In this document: in pieces, positions 51,501-60,308 of the stretch
Position numbering within the stretch: the stretch's first letter is position 1
How the letters are laid out: each line of letters opens with the position of its first letter
Assembly: GCF_014207375.1 (NCBI RefSeq)
Contig: NZ_JACHEE010000001.1
Span: forward strand, 1 to 64,000
Direction: 5' to 3'
Source of the DNA: Arthrobacter sp. AZCC_0090
GTDB lineage: Bacteria > Actinomycetota > Actinomycetes > Actinomycetales > Micrococcaceae
DNA: 64,000 nt
Notes under the pieces: model-generated
The model's input: only the letters and a program-made list of their open reading frames with translations
What the model was told of the DNA's origin: nothing
Databases searched by the model: none
Translations under genes and position numbers: made by a program

Positions 51501-53392
51501 GTGTCCCCGCGCATGGCCGCTCCGAACGCATCCGCGAGCAGGGAGCTTGTTTGAGTAGGATCCACGCCCGACGGGTACGTGACGCCCAGATCGTAGAGAA
51601 ACAGCGGCAGAGTCTTGCCGCGCATGATCTCGAAGGGGCGCTGGTTGAGTACCTGGAGGCCGAGGTTGTGCAGGAACGGCAGGATCTGCGTCAGGCTTCG
51701 GGCACGGGTGAGGTAGAGGCGAATCCGGGTGTCCTCGGCGTGCATGGTATCGGTACGGGCACGGACAGCCAGTACGGGGTCGTTCAGGGGTCGTCCGCCG
51801 GTGCCATCCAGATCGTATTGTTCAAACCTCTCGATGTCTTCAACGGCATCTTCGACCTCGAAATCTGCCCGGTAGCTTGCAGGGAAGGCATCGCTCCAGA
51901 GCACGGACAGCCTTGTGGCTTGTTCGGCGGGCATGCGTTCGCGCAGGGCTTCGTCGAGTCCTTCGGCCCATGTCCGCGTGGCATTGATGAGTGTCCGCTC
52001 CAGTGCAGCGGGGTCGATGGACTCTGGTTTTGCGCCGGCGGGCAGAAGGACGCGGAAGAAGATGCGCGCCATGTGGGATTCGGTGAGTCGGATCTCGGAC
52101 TCAAGCGATGAGCCCTTCGAGGCATCTTTGAGCTCCTGTTCAATCCTGAGCCGCACGGCGGTGTTGTAGCGGCGGCGCGGAAGTAACATCAGCGCGGTCA
52201 TGAAAGGGGCGTGGTTGTCGACGCGCACGAGCAGCTTTGTCTCATGGCTTTCGTGGACCCGCAGGATGTCGGCCGCCAGCCGAGTCAATTCGTCTTCCTC
52301 GATGTCGAACAATTCCGCGAGAGGGAAAGACTCAAGCGCGGCCAGCAGTTTCTTCTCGTCGCTTGACCCAGGAGCGAAGCCGAGCCGGTCACGCACGCTG
52401 GAAGCCTTGTCTCGGATCACCGGAATGCGGCCTACCGACTGATCCGCCGTTCCACGGGCGAAAACGCCCACAAACCTCCGCTCCCCGCCGACGACCCCGG
52501 TAGTACTGAACATCGGGAGACGGATTTCGTCCAGGTAGCAGGGTTCTGGAACCGAGGACCGAAGACCGGACGTGTAGAGCGCGAGTACCTGTGGTCCCCT
52601 CATCGCATACTCGTCTGAGTTGAGCGGGGGATCTTGCCTGCGCAGAAGGCCAAGGGCAGTGCCTGGACGGAGGCGAAGGGCCCGCTCATCCTTCCCTGCT
52701 GTCAACCCATATTCGGAGTATCCCAAGAAGATGAAGTTTCCCCGGTTGAGCCACTCCAGAAGCTCCTTGAGTTGTTCGGGTGACGGCACGCAACCGGGCG
52801 GGAAGGCAGTCAAGGAGTCGCGTGCAGCGGCCATCTGTTCCTGCAACGCAGGGGAGTCCTCGGTGACTGCACGGACATCGGCAAGAACCCCCTGGATATT
52901 CGCGATCACGTCCGCGCCGTTCGAGGATCTCGGCAGCCGGCCAATTTCAACCGCAACCCAGGTCTCCCTGGCGCCGGAATCGGGCAACTCGGAGCCAAGT
53001 CCCGCGCGCTGAGGTGCCTGGCGGAGCTCGAGCAGCTCATGGGTTGCAGGATCCCGAAGGACCTGGAACGAGGGATGGACGAGCAGCCGGACCGTCGCTC
53101 CTTCGCGGGCGAGCTCCGCGGTCACGGCGTGAACCACCTGCAGTGCGCCTTCGGCCACCACGAACACCACGCTGGCATGTGGTTCGTTGAGGACATCCAC
53201 CCGTGACGTCCCCGGAGGCAGCGCCGAGGCGAGCACAAGATGGTGCCGTGCCCGACGCTCCAAAGTTTCACCGGCGTAGGCGAGGAGCTCCTCAGGATCC
53301 ACATTCTCGTAATAGTCCGCGAGGAAACGATCGTCCGCCTGGCCGGGCCCACTCGGTGCCGAGTGCTCCGCTGGCTCAGATTTTCCGGACAT
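48533..53392 (-). CDS. gdh: NAD-specific glutamate dehydrogenase, large (about 180 kDa) type
   Basis: 1,619 residues, the normal size of this family. An N-terminal ACT-like regulatory half is followed by the catalytic core: GPVARGGLRWSDRREDFRTE around residue 794 and VPTGAKGGFYAKHLPDP around 824 with the catalytic Lys, VGIGDMSGDVFGNGMLLSDH near 980, then the NAD-binding domain and a long C-terminal extension. It oxidises glutamate to 2-oxoglutarate and ammonia in amino-acid catabolism. GGAGG lies 8 bp before the ATG. A 24-nt in-frame duplication (NWSPGFDL/NWSPGFER) is visible at 49671-49714. Confidence 0.96.
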   Translation of the reverse strand: MSGKSEPAEHSAPSGPGQADDRFLADYYENVDPEELLAYAGETLERRARHHLVLASALPPGTSRVDVLNEPHASVVFVVAEGALQVVHAVTAELAREGATVRLLVHPSFQVLRDPATHELLELRQAPQRAGLGSELPDSGARETWVAVEIGRLPRSSNGADVIANIQGVLADVRAVTEDSPALQEQMAAARDSLTAFPPGCVPSPEQLKELLEWLNRGNFIFLGYSEYGLTAGKDERALRLRPGTALGLLRRQDPPLNSDEYAMRGPQVLALYTSGLRSSVPEPCYLDEIRLPMFSTTGVVGGERRFVGVFARGTADQSVGRIPVIRDKASSVRDRLGFAPGSSDEKKLLAALESFPLAELFDIEEDELTRLAADILRVHESHETKLLVRVDNHAPFMTALMLLPRRRYNTAVRLRIEQELKDASKGSSLESEIRLTESHMARIFFRVLLPAGAKPESIDPAALERTLINATRTWAEGLDEALRERMPAEQATRLSVLWSDAFPASYRADFEVEDAVEDIERFEQYDLDGTGGRPLNDPVLAVRARTDTMHAEDTRIRLYLTRARSLTQILPFLHNLGLQVLNQRPFEIMRGKTLPLFLYDLGVTYPSGVDPTQTSSLLADAFGAAMRGDTESDRFEALVLQEGTEWRQVAILRGYVKYLQQLGTTNSYDFIADSLLANATATDALLSLFRARFHPGLGITQRLRDTRAARTAVAEAIDAVASLDADRLLRTFLNLIEATTRTNFYRNRPYLSFKLQPARLPGAPYPRPKFEIWVYSPRVEGVHLRFGPVARGGLRWSDRREDFRTEVLGLAKVQIVKNSVIVPTGAKGGFYAKHLPDPIADRAAWLEEGVQSYKDFLRGLLDVTDNLAPPDVAVSPAARGAGGQVGRVVPPPNVVRHDDDDYYLVVAADKGTAAFSDIANEVAKEYGFWLGDAFAAGGSVGYDHKQMGITARGAWESAKQHLSELGIDSKREDFTVVGIGDMSGDVFGNGMLLSDHIRLVAAFDHRHIFLDPAPDAASSLEERRRLFNLPRSSWSDYNPGLISTGGGVHPRAAKSIGISPQVRSALGLTPTTAMTPPELIQAILRAPVDLMYNGGIGTYVKASAETNTEVGDKANDPIRINGNELRARTVVEGGNLGMTQRGRVEAALNGVLLNTDATDNSAGVDCSDHEVNIKIFIDRMIAAGTMAAGERAGFLHSLSDDVGRLVLQNNRDQNVLLVNDRALVQNWSPGFDLNWSPGFERTMDWLERATDLDRVREALPTTEQLRARLQAVKGLTCPELCILAAYAKIALAKELNESDVADDPWFDRVLRSYFPPQIVDRFGTELQTHPLRRQIICTVLANDIIDLGGITFAFRAIEETTGSAAALARAFVAVREAFDLHWIADWMGGPPPDVQAEHAAELALYVRRMLDRGTRWYMTHDHRDQPVEQALGRIMPVMNLRQNRTAVYLRGDDIDLGQDLLAHWEAIGIPPDIAGRAFEVVLSFTLLDISLIAEQINEPMERIADLYSTAFQRIGALKLLLRITDLPVQNRWETLARAALRDDVYSAVADMTISVLKTTRSSGPMRADSTERIAEWERGHQEQLARIKDTFAEVTQPGPVDIHSISVALKLLRNLVRN

Positions 53393-53610
53393 GCCTTACG
53401 CCTCCAACACGCGGGACCGCCTCCATTTACGCCTCAGAAAATGGAATCCTCACGCCTGATTTCATGATGTCTCGCTCTTCTCGCCCCGTCCATAGGGGTG
53501 GAACAAACGCCCGGTAGGGCAGGGCCCACGCCGGCTGTGCGACCGTGTACTTGCAGGATCCTGGATGATGACAATGGACAGGTCTGGGTGTGTGGATGTA
53601 AGGATCGGTT

Positions 53611-54543
53611 ATGCGCCTGATGCTCCTCGATACGGCCTCGCTCTACTTTCGCGCCTTCTTCGGCGTACCCGATTCGATCCGCCGCGCCGATGGCACCCCG
53701 GTGAACGCCGTTCGCGGCCTGCTGGACATGATCGCGCGGCTCACCACGGACTATGGGGCGACGCATCTGGTGGCGTGCTGGGACGAGGACTGGCGTCCGC
53801 AGTGGCGGGCGGATCTCATCCCGACGTACAAGTCGCATCGGGTCGCGGAGGCGGTACCGGGTGCCCCCGACGTCGAAGTGGTGCCGGACGGCCTGAAGGT
53901 GCAGGTTCCCATGATCCGTCGTGTGCTCGGCCTCGCGGGCATCGCCGTCGTCGGGGCTGCCGCGTATGAAGCGGACGACGTCATCGGCACCTACGCGAGC
54001 CACGCGGAGCTTCCTGTCGACGTCGTGACGGGTGACCGCGATCTGTTCCAGGTGGTCGACGACGCCCGCGAGGTGCGGGTCATCTACACGGCGAGAGGCA
54101 TGAGGAACCTCGAGACCGTGACCGATGCCGTCGTCGTGGGCAAGTATCGTGTGCTGCCGGAGCAGTACGCCGATTTCGCGACGCTGCGCGGCGACGCCTC
54201 CGACGGGCTGCCGGGCGTCGCCGGTATCGGCGAAAAGACGGCGGCGTCGTTGCTCGCGGCGTACGGCACGCTCGACGGGTTGCTCGCGGCCGCCGTGGAT
54301 CCAAGCAGCGGGTTGTCCGCGCCCGTGAGATCTAAACTCGCCGCCTCCGCCGATTACCTGGCGGTTGCGCCCGTTGTTGTGAACGTCGTGCGCGACCTCG
54401 CGCTGCCCACTCTCGATGAGGCCGGAGCGCTGTTGCATCCCGTCGTCGGGGACTCACGCGTTGAACTAGAACGTCTGGCTACCGACTGGAACCTCGGCGG
54501 CTCGGTGAAACGATTGCTCGACGCTTTCGAACTCAGTCAGTGA
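53611..54543 (+). CDS. 5'-3' exonuclease (Pol I N-terminal/flap-nuclease family)
   Basis: 310 residues; AAGGAT 6 bp before the ATG. Metal-site residues in MLLDTASLYFRAFFG, EADDVIGT, VTGDRDLFQ and LRGDASDGLPGVAGIGEKTA (H3TH motif) match stand-alone 5'-nucleases. Role: removal of RNA primers or flaps, parallel to DNA polymerase I. Single gene, divergent from the glutamate dehydrogenase. Confidence 0.92.
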   Translation: MRLMLLDTASLYFRAFFGVPDSIRRADGTPVNAVRGLLDMIARLTTDYGATHLVACWDEDWRPQWRADLIPTYKSHRVAEAVPGAPDVEVVPDGLKVQVPMIRRVLGLAGIAVVGAAAYEADDVIGTYASHAELPVDVVTGDRDLFQVVDDAREVRVIYTARGMRNLETVTDAVVVGKYRVLPEQYADFATLRGDASDGLPGVAGIGEKTAASLLAAYGTLDGLLAAAVDPSSGLSAPVRSKLAASADYLAVAPVVVNVVRDLALPTLDEAGALLHPVVGDSRVELERLATDWNLGGSVKRLLDAFELSQ

Positions 54544-54585
54544 GAGGGACACCAGCCCTGTGACATGATCGCCGCTGTCCACAAG

Positions 54586-55440
54586 TCAGTGGGCTGGTGG
54601 AACTGTGATGGTGCGTTCTGTGGCTCGCAGGTTGAGCGTGAGCGCGGCCAGCGCGAGCATTTCGAGCCCGGTCCATGCGAGCGTCCCGCCCCAAATTTCA
54701 GGGGAGAAGCTGAGCGCCCGGTCGTGGAGTGCCACGCCAGCAAAGTACGGGGCCCAGAACACGACCGGGGAGAGGCCTATCGCGGTCATGAGCCTTGCCT
54801 GACGGTCCGGAGTCGGTCGCACCATGGCCCACACCACACCAACGAGGACGGCACCGACGAGCGCCACCGGCACGAGCCAGGCGTCCCGCAGCGCGACCAT
54901 GGTCTGCAGGGCTACGGAGGGGAGCAGCGCCATGGCCACGGGCACCGCGGCGTGCAGGCGCCAACGCAGCGACAGCAAGAGGACTGGCATGAAGAGCGTG
55001 GCCGTTGAGACGAAGAACGATGCCAAAGAGACCACGATGCTCGACGACGTCGGAATTGTCACCGCGGGCTGCGCCCCGGCGGCGCCGCTGTATGTCTGGA
55101 TGAGCCCATGGCGCGCGAAGACCGCGAACTCTTGCAGGATGAACGCCGCAACCATGCCAGAGAGCATGGCGCTCACGACGGCGGGCATCAGCCGTTGCCA
55201 TGAGGGCTCGGGTGAGTGCCATGCTGCGGAGAACGGCGCGCCGAGGATGAGGAAGCCGCCGGTTGCGAGTCCCAGATGGGACGGGCTGAATAGCGCCTTG
55301 AGGCCTTGCTCAATGCCGAACACCGAATGCCAGGCGAAGTCGGCCGCCCCGGAGACGAGGAAGCGGAGGACCCCGGCTGCCGCGGCCCCGTAGCCGGCGG
55401 GGATCGCTTCCGTCCACCGTGTGCCGGGGGCGTGCTCCAC
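54586..55440 (-). CDS. Polytopic membrane protein of unknown function
   Basis: 284 residues from a GTG at 55440; an in-frame stop lies five codons upstream, so it cannot start earlier. About seven hydrophobic segments, for example LGLATGGFLILGAPF, VVSAMLSGMVAAFIL and PVALVGAVLVGVVWAMV. The first ordered part (GTRWTEAIPAGYGAAAAGVL) may itself be a membrane segment, and an N-terminal helix may have been lost. No family recognised. Convergent with the exonuclease gene. Confidence 0.7.
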   Translation of the reverse strand: MEHAPGTRWTEAIPAGYGAAAAGVLRFLVSGAADFAWHSVFGIEQGLKALFSPSHLGLATGGFLILGAPFSAAWHSPEPSWQRLMPAVVSAMLSGMVAAFILQEFAVFARHGLIQTYSGAAGAQPAVTIPTSSSIVVSLASFFVSTATLFMPVLLLSLRWRLHAAVPVAMALLPSVALQTMVALRDAWLVPVALVGAVLVGVVWAMVRPTPDRQARLMTAIGLSPVVFWAPYFAGVALHDRALSFSPEIWGGTLAWTGLEMLALAALTLNLRATERTITVPPAH

Positions 55441-55447
55441 AGTAGGT

Positions 55448-55468
55448 CTCGCCGCCTAACGCGGCGAG
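55448..55468 (-). terminator. Hairpin after the 124-residue gene
   Basis: CTCGCCGC-CTAAC-GCGGCGAG is a perfect 8-bp stem 35 bp downstream of the minus-strand stop at 55503. It probably ends the heat-shock operon. Confidence 0.6.
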
Positions 55469-55502
55469 AGGTTGGCACTTCCGCTTGGTCAGGGCACAGA
55501 TC

Positions 55503-55877
55503 TTAGGGCTTGGTTCCGTAGATGAATTCCTTGGCGTGCGCGACGGCTTTCCGGAACGCGTCGTTGCGGAGGGTGGCTTGCTCGGGGTTCTTGGGGTCGG
55601 TTTCGAGGTAGTTGGTGTAGCCGGGCCGGAGGATCCAGATATCGCCGGCCGGGGGCAGGTAGAACACCCCGAAGGATCGGTGCCGGGGGTCCTCGGTCCA
55701 GATGGGGACGACTGCGACCGCGGCTCCGGTGTCGGTGTTGATCCATTGGGCCCGCGGCATGGGTTGTTCGTGGGTTTCGGGGTCCAGGAACGGTGCTGTT
55801 CCTTTGCCCCACCGTTTTTCGAATCGTTCGTAGAACGCGGGCATCAACTGGCTATCGTAAGGGCGCCAGGTGCTCAT
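55503..55877 (-). CDS. Hypothetical protein of the heat-shock operon
   Basis: 124 residues, AAGGAGCCTCC before the ATG, starting 13 bp after the J-domain gene stop. Tryptophan- and proline-rich (WILRPGYTNYLETDPKNPEQ at the C-terminal half). No family recognised. Constant position behind a J-domain gene and hsp20 suggests a stress role, by context only. Confidence 0.7.
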   Translation of the reverse strand: MSTWRPYDSQLMPAFYERFEKRWGKGTAPFLDPETHEQPMPRAQWINTDTGAAVAVVPIWTEDPRHRSFGVFYLPPAGDIWILRPGYTNYLETDPKNPEQATLRNDAFRKAVAHAKEFIYGTKP

Positions 55878-55890
55878 GGAGGCTCCTTGG

Positions 55891-56358
55891 TTATTTGTGG
55901 TTTCGGGGGGCAGCCGGCCAGTGCGGGATCTGCCGGATCAACGTGTAGCCGGGCGGGGCAGACGCGCCCGGCAGCCACGCCTGCGTGGGGCGGGACTGTC
56001 CGGTGGGTTCCCAGTGCACCGGTCCGATCAGCAGCGAGGCGGCGGGAAACAGCGGGCCTTGCGGCCGTGCCAAGGCTTCCCGGGGCTGCGGTGGGGTTGG
56101 AGCGGGCCGTGGGTGGTCCCTTTCGTAGGCTGCCCGCTTTTCCGCGTTGCCGAGGATGGCGTAGGCATTCATGACGTCCTGCAGCTCCTTCTGCGATTCG
56201 GGCGCAGTCGGGCCGGGTCCGGTGCCGTGTTCGCGGGCCGGCCGGGTGTCGGGGTGCCGGCCGCGCATGAGCGTGCGGTAGGCGCGGCCCACCTCACGCG
56301 CCGTGGCGGCGGGGCTGATGTGCAGGATCTGGTACGGGTCCGGGCCGTTGGTCTTCAT
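55891..56358 (-). CDS. J-domain (DnaJ-like) protein
   Basis: 155 residues from ATG 56358; a GTG at 56382 is possible. The J-domain spans about residues 1-75: DPYQILHISPAATAREVGRA, then the invariant HPD in RGRHPDTRP, then NAYAILGNAEKRAAYERDHP. The rest is proline-rich without zinc-finger or substrate domains, so it is a type III J-protein that could recruit DnaK. Follows hsp20 in the operon. Confidence 0.87.
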   Translation of the reverse strand: MKTNGPDPYQILHISPAATAREVGRAYRTLMRGRHPDTRPAREHGTGPGPTAPESQKELQDVMNAYAILGNAEKRAAYERDHPRPAPTPPQPREALARPQGPLFPAASLLIGPVHWEPTGQSRPTQAWLPGASAPPGYTLIRQIPHWPAAPRNHK

Positions 56359-56560
56359 CGTTGGCGGTGCCTTTGTGTTCACATGGGCGGGGGCGGGGAT
56401 GGTCCCCGGTCCGTTCGGCCGGGGACCATCGGTGCGGGAGTCATCCTTCGGGCCTCATATCGGTGCGCTACCCGCGCGGTGGCGTGGTCTGTGGATCCAT
56501 CGCCCTCATTCCACAACGAGCCCCTCCGGAGCTCCCGGTCCGGTAGGCTCCAGGCCGGTC

Positions 56561-56986
56561 TCAGGCACTGATCTCCTGGCGCTGGTTCGCCGCAGTTTCG
56601 ATCTCGATGCGGCGCGGCTTTGCCTTTTCCGCCACCGGGATCCGTAGGGTCAGGACCCCGCCGTCGTAGCTTGCCTTGACGCCGTTGGTGTCCAGCGCGT
56701 CGCCGAGGATGAGCTGGCGGCTGAAGACGCCGCGGGGGCGTTCGGAGGCGATAAGTTCCGTATCCTCGCCGACGGGGTCCGGGCGTTCGGCTTTGACGGT
56801 CAGCACGTTTTGTTCGACGTCGATGTCCACCGAGTCAACGGTGACCCCGGGAAGGTCGAAGGCGACCACGAAGTCGTCCCCTTCCCGCCAGGCGTCCATC
56901 GGCATTACCGCGGGCCGTGCCGTGGTGCCGAGTACCTGCTGGGCCAGTCGGTCGAATTCGCGGAACGGATCCGTTCGCATCAGCAT
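56561..56986 (-). CDS. Hsp20/alpha-crystallin small heat-shock protein
   Basis: 141 residues, AAGGAGTGACACACC before the ATG. Alpha-crystallin domain from about residue 33 ([20 protein letters not shown], then [17 protein letters not shown]) to the [11 protein letters not shown] signature. Binds unfolding proteins without ATP. First gene of the small heat-shock operon; the palindrome at 57031-57050 lies 45 bp upstream and the HspR-like gene is divergent. Confidence 0.94.
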   Translation of the reverse strand: MLMRTDPFREFDRLAQQVLGTTARPAVMPMDAWREGDDFVVAFDLPGVTVDSVDIDVEQNVLTVKAERPDPVGEDTELIASERPRGVFSRQLILGDALDTNGVKASYDGGVLTLRIPVAEKAKPRRIEIETAANQRQEISA

Positions 56987-57030
56987 GGTGTGTCACTCCT
57001 TGCAGATCGCAGCTTACTTCCTTGTAAACC

Positions 57031-57050
57031 CAGCCGATCTATATCGGCTG
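57031..57050. promoter_or_regulatory. Palindromic operator between hsp20 and the MerR-type gene
   Basis: CAGCCGATCTATATCGGCTG is a perfect 8-bp inverted repeat with a 4-bp centre. It is unlike the classical HAIR element (CTTGAGT-N7-ACTCAAG) bound by HspR, so the regulator here may read a different site. It overlaps a TATAT -10-like sequence. Confidence 0.65.
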
Positions 57051-57121
57051 ATGTATATTTTTTATAGCACTGGGCACGAAGCAGGGCAAGCGGAAATTGG
57101 CGTAGATTTTGGAGGTACCCG

Positions 57122-57487
57122 ATGGGGCTGGCCGAGGATCGGGGGCGGGGTGTCTACGCGATTTCCGTCGCGGCCGAGTTGGTGGGCATGGGGCAGCAGA
57201 ATCTGCGTCTCTACGAACGCAAAGGCTTGCTGGAACCGGGCCGGACCCTGGGGGGGACCCGCCAGTACAGCGAGGACGATCTCGTGACATTGCGGCGGAT
57301 CGGTGAGCTGCTGGATCTGGGCTTGAACCTGGCAGGTATACGGATGGTCCTGGTTCTGGAAGCCGATAACCGGCGCCTAGAGAAGGATCTCACGGAGGCC
57401 CGGTCCACGACCCCGATCTGGGGCGACGAGCCCGAACACTCGGGGATTCCGATGAGATGGCCAACGCCGCCGCAACCGGCCTCATGA
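57122..57487 (+). CDS. MerR-family regulator, HspR-like
   Basis: 121 residues. Winged HTH: YAISVAAELVGMGQQNLRLY, ERKGLLEPGRTLGGTRQYSE and DDLVTLRRIGELLDLGLNLA, then a short coiled coil (LEADNRRLEKDL). The YAISVAAEL/QQNLRLYERKGLL wording is that of HspR repressors. Divergent from the hsp20 operon with a palindrome between them, so it likely represses hsp20. The tail lacks the usual HspR lysine/arginine end. Confidence 0.85.
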   Translation: MGLAEDRGRGVYAISVAAELVGMGQQNLRLYERKGLLEPGRTLGGTRQYSEDDLVTLRRIGELLDLGLNLAGIRMVLVLEADNRRLEKDLTEARSTTPIWGDEPEHSGIPMRWPTPPQPAS

Positions 57488-57519
57488 GGAGATCTCCAAT
57501 CGCGGGGCGGGGGTCACCC

Positions 57520-58282
57520 GCCGGGGTTGACTGCGAAGCCGGCGGTCAGAGCGGCCAACCCGAGCTCGAACTCCTTCTCACCGGCGACCGCGAACGGGCT
57601 CCTGAAAGAGTTGATGTTCCGTGGGGTTCGTACCAGGTCCGTCGCGGTCACGCCTGTTTCCGCCGCCGTGCCTGCGCCGTGAGTTCGTGGGCTCCGTAGC
57701 TGTTGTCGTCCGGGTTTCTTCGATGCCGCGGACCAGGATCGAATACGGCGGCTGCTCGGTGACGAACCGTTCCAGGTTCCGTTCCCGGGATGCCCATTGG
57801 GCTTCCACGATCTGGGATCCGGAGTAGGACGAGGAACCGATGTAGCGGACCTTGCCTTGGCGGACGAGGTCGGTGAGGGCGCCGAGGGTCTCCTCGACGT
57901 CGGTGTCGGGGCTGGGCCGGTGCACCTGGTAGAGGTCGATGTAGTCGGTGTTGAGGCGGCGGAGGGAGTTCTCGACTTCGCGGATGATCCAGCGGCGGGA
58001 GCCGCCGCGCTGGTTGGGGTCCTCGCTCATGGGCATGAAGAACTTCGTGGCAAGGAACAACTCGTCACGCCGCCCGTCCAGTGCCTGCCCGACGATTTCC
58101 TCGGATACGCCGCCGGAGTAGACGTCGGCGGTGTCGATGAAGTTGATACCGGCGTCGAGGGCGCGGTGGATGATGCGGGTGGAGTCGGCGGTGTCGCTGT
58201 TGCCCCAGGGACCGAACATCATCGCGCCCAGGCATAAGGGGCTGACTTCCACGCCGGTGCGGCCGAGGGGACGGTATTCCAT
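57520..58282 (-). pseudogene. Aldo/keto reductase, truncated and joined to unrelated sequence
   Basis: The first about 188 codons (58282-57718) are a good [23 protein letters not shown], tetrad Asp50/Tyr55/Lys80/His121 in [15 protein letters not shown] and QVHRPS. After VRGIE the sequence changes abruptly; the cofactor-binding C-terminal third is missing and the frame ends at 57578. In another frame the joined sequence reads [13 protein letters not shown] then KEFELGLAALTAGFAV and stops near 57524, which looks like the end of a TetR-type ligand domain. A deletion seems to have fused two genes. Confidence 0.7.
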
Positions 58283-58316
58283 GGTGTTCCTTCTCTCTGT
58301 CTTAGGTCTTGGGGTT

Positions 58317-59201
58317 TTAGGCTTCAGGGATGACCATGGCGAAGCGCTCCGGCCGGGCTTGGTCCGGGTCCGGACCGTTGCGGTTGCCGGTGTCGAGCGC
58401 GTCGATGGCGGCTAGTTCAGCGGCACCGAGTTCGAAATCGAAGACGTCGAAGTTCTCGGCGATGCGTGCCGGGTTCGTCGATTTCGGGATGGCCGAGCGG
58501 CCCTGCTGCAGGTGCCAGCGGAGCATGACCTGGGCTGGGCTCTTGCTATGGGTCCGTGCGATGGCGGTGATGGTCTGGTCTTCCATGACGTTCCGGCGGT
58601 CCTCGCCGCCCCACCCGGGGTAGAAAGTGATCCCTCCGATCGGTGACCAGGCCTGGGTGAGGATCCCGTGCCCGGCGTCGGTGGCCTGGACGTCCGGCTG
58701 GGTGAAGTAGGGGTGCAGTTCGATCTGGTTCACGGCCGGCACGATGTTGGTCGAGGCCAGCAGCCGCTCGAGGTGGTGGGGCATGAAGTTGCTGACGCCG
58801 ATCGCCCGCACGCGCCCGTCGGCGAGCAGGGTTTCCAGCGCCTTGTATGCGGCAATGGTTTTCTCGAAGCGGTCGGGTGCGGGCTGGTGCAGGATGAGCA
58901 GGTCAAGGTAGTCGACGCGGAGCTTGCCCGTCGCCTTGTCCCAGGCGTGCAGGGTGTGGTCGTAGCCGTAGTCGCTGACCCAGACCTTGGTCTCGATGAA
59001 CACCTCGGAACGGTCCAGGCTCGAGCTGCGGATGCCGTCGCCGACTTCCCGCTCGTTGCCGTACGCGGCGGCGGTGTCGATGTGCCGATAGCCGGTCGTC
59101 AGCGCGGCCTCGACGGCCGCCGTCGTCTGCTCCGGGGCACTTTGGAAGACGCCCAGGCCAAGGGCGGGCATTGTGACGCCGTTATTGAGAGTAAGTTCCA
59201 T
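58317..59201 (-). CDS. Aldo/keto reductase (2,5-diketo-D-gluconate reductase-like)
   Basis: 294 residues from ATG 59201, placed by GAAAGG 7 bp upstream; starts at 59207 and 59303 are possible. [18 protein letters not shown] start, [12 protein letters not shown] (Asp, Tyr), ETKVW (Lys), LLILHQP (His), then [10 protein letters not shown] and the cofactor site [15 protein letters not shown]-dependent reduction of aldehydes or keto-sugars. It stands directly upstream of the broken AKR gene on the same strand and is divergent from an XRE regulator that may control it. Confidence 0.92.
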   Translation of the reverse strand: MELTLNNGVTMPALGLGVFQSAPEQTTAAVEAALTTGYRHIDTAAAYGNEREVGDGIRSSSLDRSEVFIETKVWVSDYGYDHTLHAWDKATGKLRVDYLDLLILHQPAPDRFEKTIAAYKALETLLADGRVRAIGVSNFMPHHLERLLASTNIVPAVNQIELHPYFTQPDVQATDAGHGILTQAWSPIGGITFYPGWGGEDRRNVMEDQTITAIARTHSKSPAQVMLRWHLQQGRSAIPKSTNPARIAENFDVFDFELGAAELAAIDALDTGNRNGPDPDQARPERFAMVIPEA

Positions 59202-59426
59202 GTCCATGCCTTTCACGGTATTCAGATGTTCGGGGTTCTGGGAGGGCACGTCAGTACCCCCTTGACGTGGAAGCGTTGCTGGTTCAGCGGACTTCTTGGA
59301 CATGCGGCGCAGGTTCAGGTTTCATGCGTCAACGCAACCGTGATTCCTTAGGGGCCGGGAGTCAGGGGCTTTCCGGGTAACGCCAGTGCCTCCCTCGTCC
59401 CATCGACCGCGCGTAGCGTGGATGCC

Positions 59427-60308
59427 ATGACACACAGCGACGACGTGCGGAAGTTCCTGACCTCCCGCCGAGCTAGGATCACCCCCGATGAGGCCGGGCT
59501 GCCGGTCTACGGCGGCAACCGGCGGGTTAGCGGGCTGCGCCGCGAGGAAGTCGCGATGCTCGCCGGGATGAGCATCGACTACTACATACGCCTGGAGCGG
59601 GGAAACCTCTCCGGCGCCTCGGACAGCGTCCTTGAAGCACTCGGGCGGGCATTGAAGCTCGACGACGCCGAGACGGCCCACCTGTTTGACCTGGCCCGCG
59701 CCGCCACCGCCTCCCCCCGAGTGCGGCGCAAGCGCAGCCCCCAAACGGTGCGGCCGAGCGTGCAACGCGTCATCGATGCGATCGCGGCCGCACCGGCCTG
59801 GGTCCGCAACGACCGAGGGGACGTCCTCGCCGCCAACGAACTGGGCCGCGCACTTTATCTGGACATGATGGCAGAGGGCCCCACTCCACCGAACAGCGCA
59901 CGGTTTACCTTCCTGAACCCCAAAGCGCGGGAATTTTTCGCCGATTGGGAACGCAGCGCGGACGATATCGTCGCTGTTCTGAGGTCCACAGCCGGGAAAA
60001 ACCCCTACGACAAGGACCTCACGGACCTGATCGGCGAACTCTCAACCCGAAGCGAGGAGTTCCGCAGCCGGTGGGCCAGGCACGACGTGAAGTACCACCG
60101 CACCGGCCGCAAACGGCTCCACCACCCGATCGTCGGGGACCTGGATCTTAGCTTCGAAGCGCTCGAGCTCCCGGCTGATTCGGGGCTGCGGATCAACGTG
60201 TACACCGCCGAGCCCGGGACCCCCTCCGAGGACGCCCTGAAAGTACTCGCCAGCTGGGCCGCCACCCAACTCGAAATCACAGCGGCCGCAGTCAAGGAGA
60301 AAAAATGA
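59427..60308 (+). CDS. XRE-family regulator with MmyB-like ligand-binding domain
   Basis: 293 residues from ATG 59427 (GTG 59418 is the alternative; no ribosome site). HTH region FLTSRRARITPDEAGLPVYG, RVSGLRREEVAMLAGMSIDY, YIRLERGNLSGASDSVLEAL is the standard MmyB form. C-terminal PAS-like domain from about residue 110 (VIDAIAAAPAWVRNDRGDVL). These regulators usually neighbour the SDR or AKR they control. Both kinds flank it here: the AKR at 58317 and the SDR stub overlapping its stop. Confidence 0.92.
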   Translation: MTHSDDVRKFLTSRRARITPDEAGLPVYGGNRRVSGLRREEVAMLAGMSIDYYIRLERGNLSGASDSVLEALGRALKLDDAETAHLFDLARAATASPRVRRKRSPQTVRPSVQRVIDAIAAAPAWVRNDRGDVLAANELGRALYLDMMAEGPTPPNSARFTFLNPKAREFFADWERSADDIVAVLRSTAGKNPYDKDLTDLIGELSTRSEEFRSRWARHDVKYHRTGRKRLHHPIVGDLDLSFEALELPADSGLRINVYTAEPGTPSEDALKVLASWAATQLEITAAAVKEKK

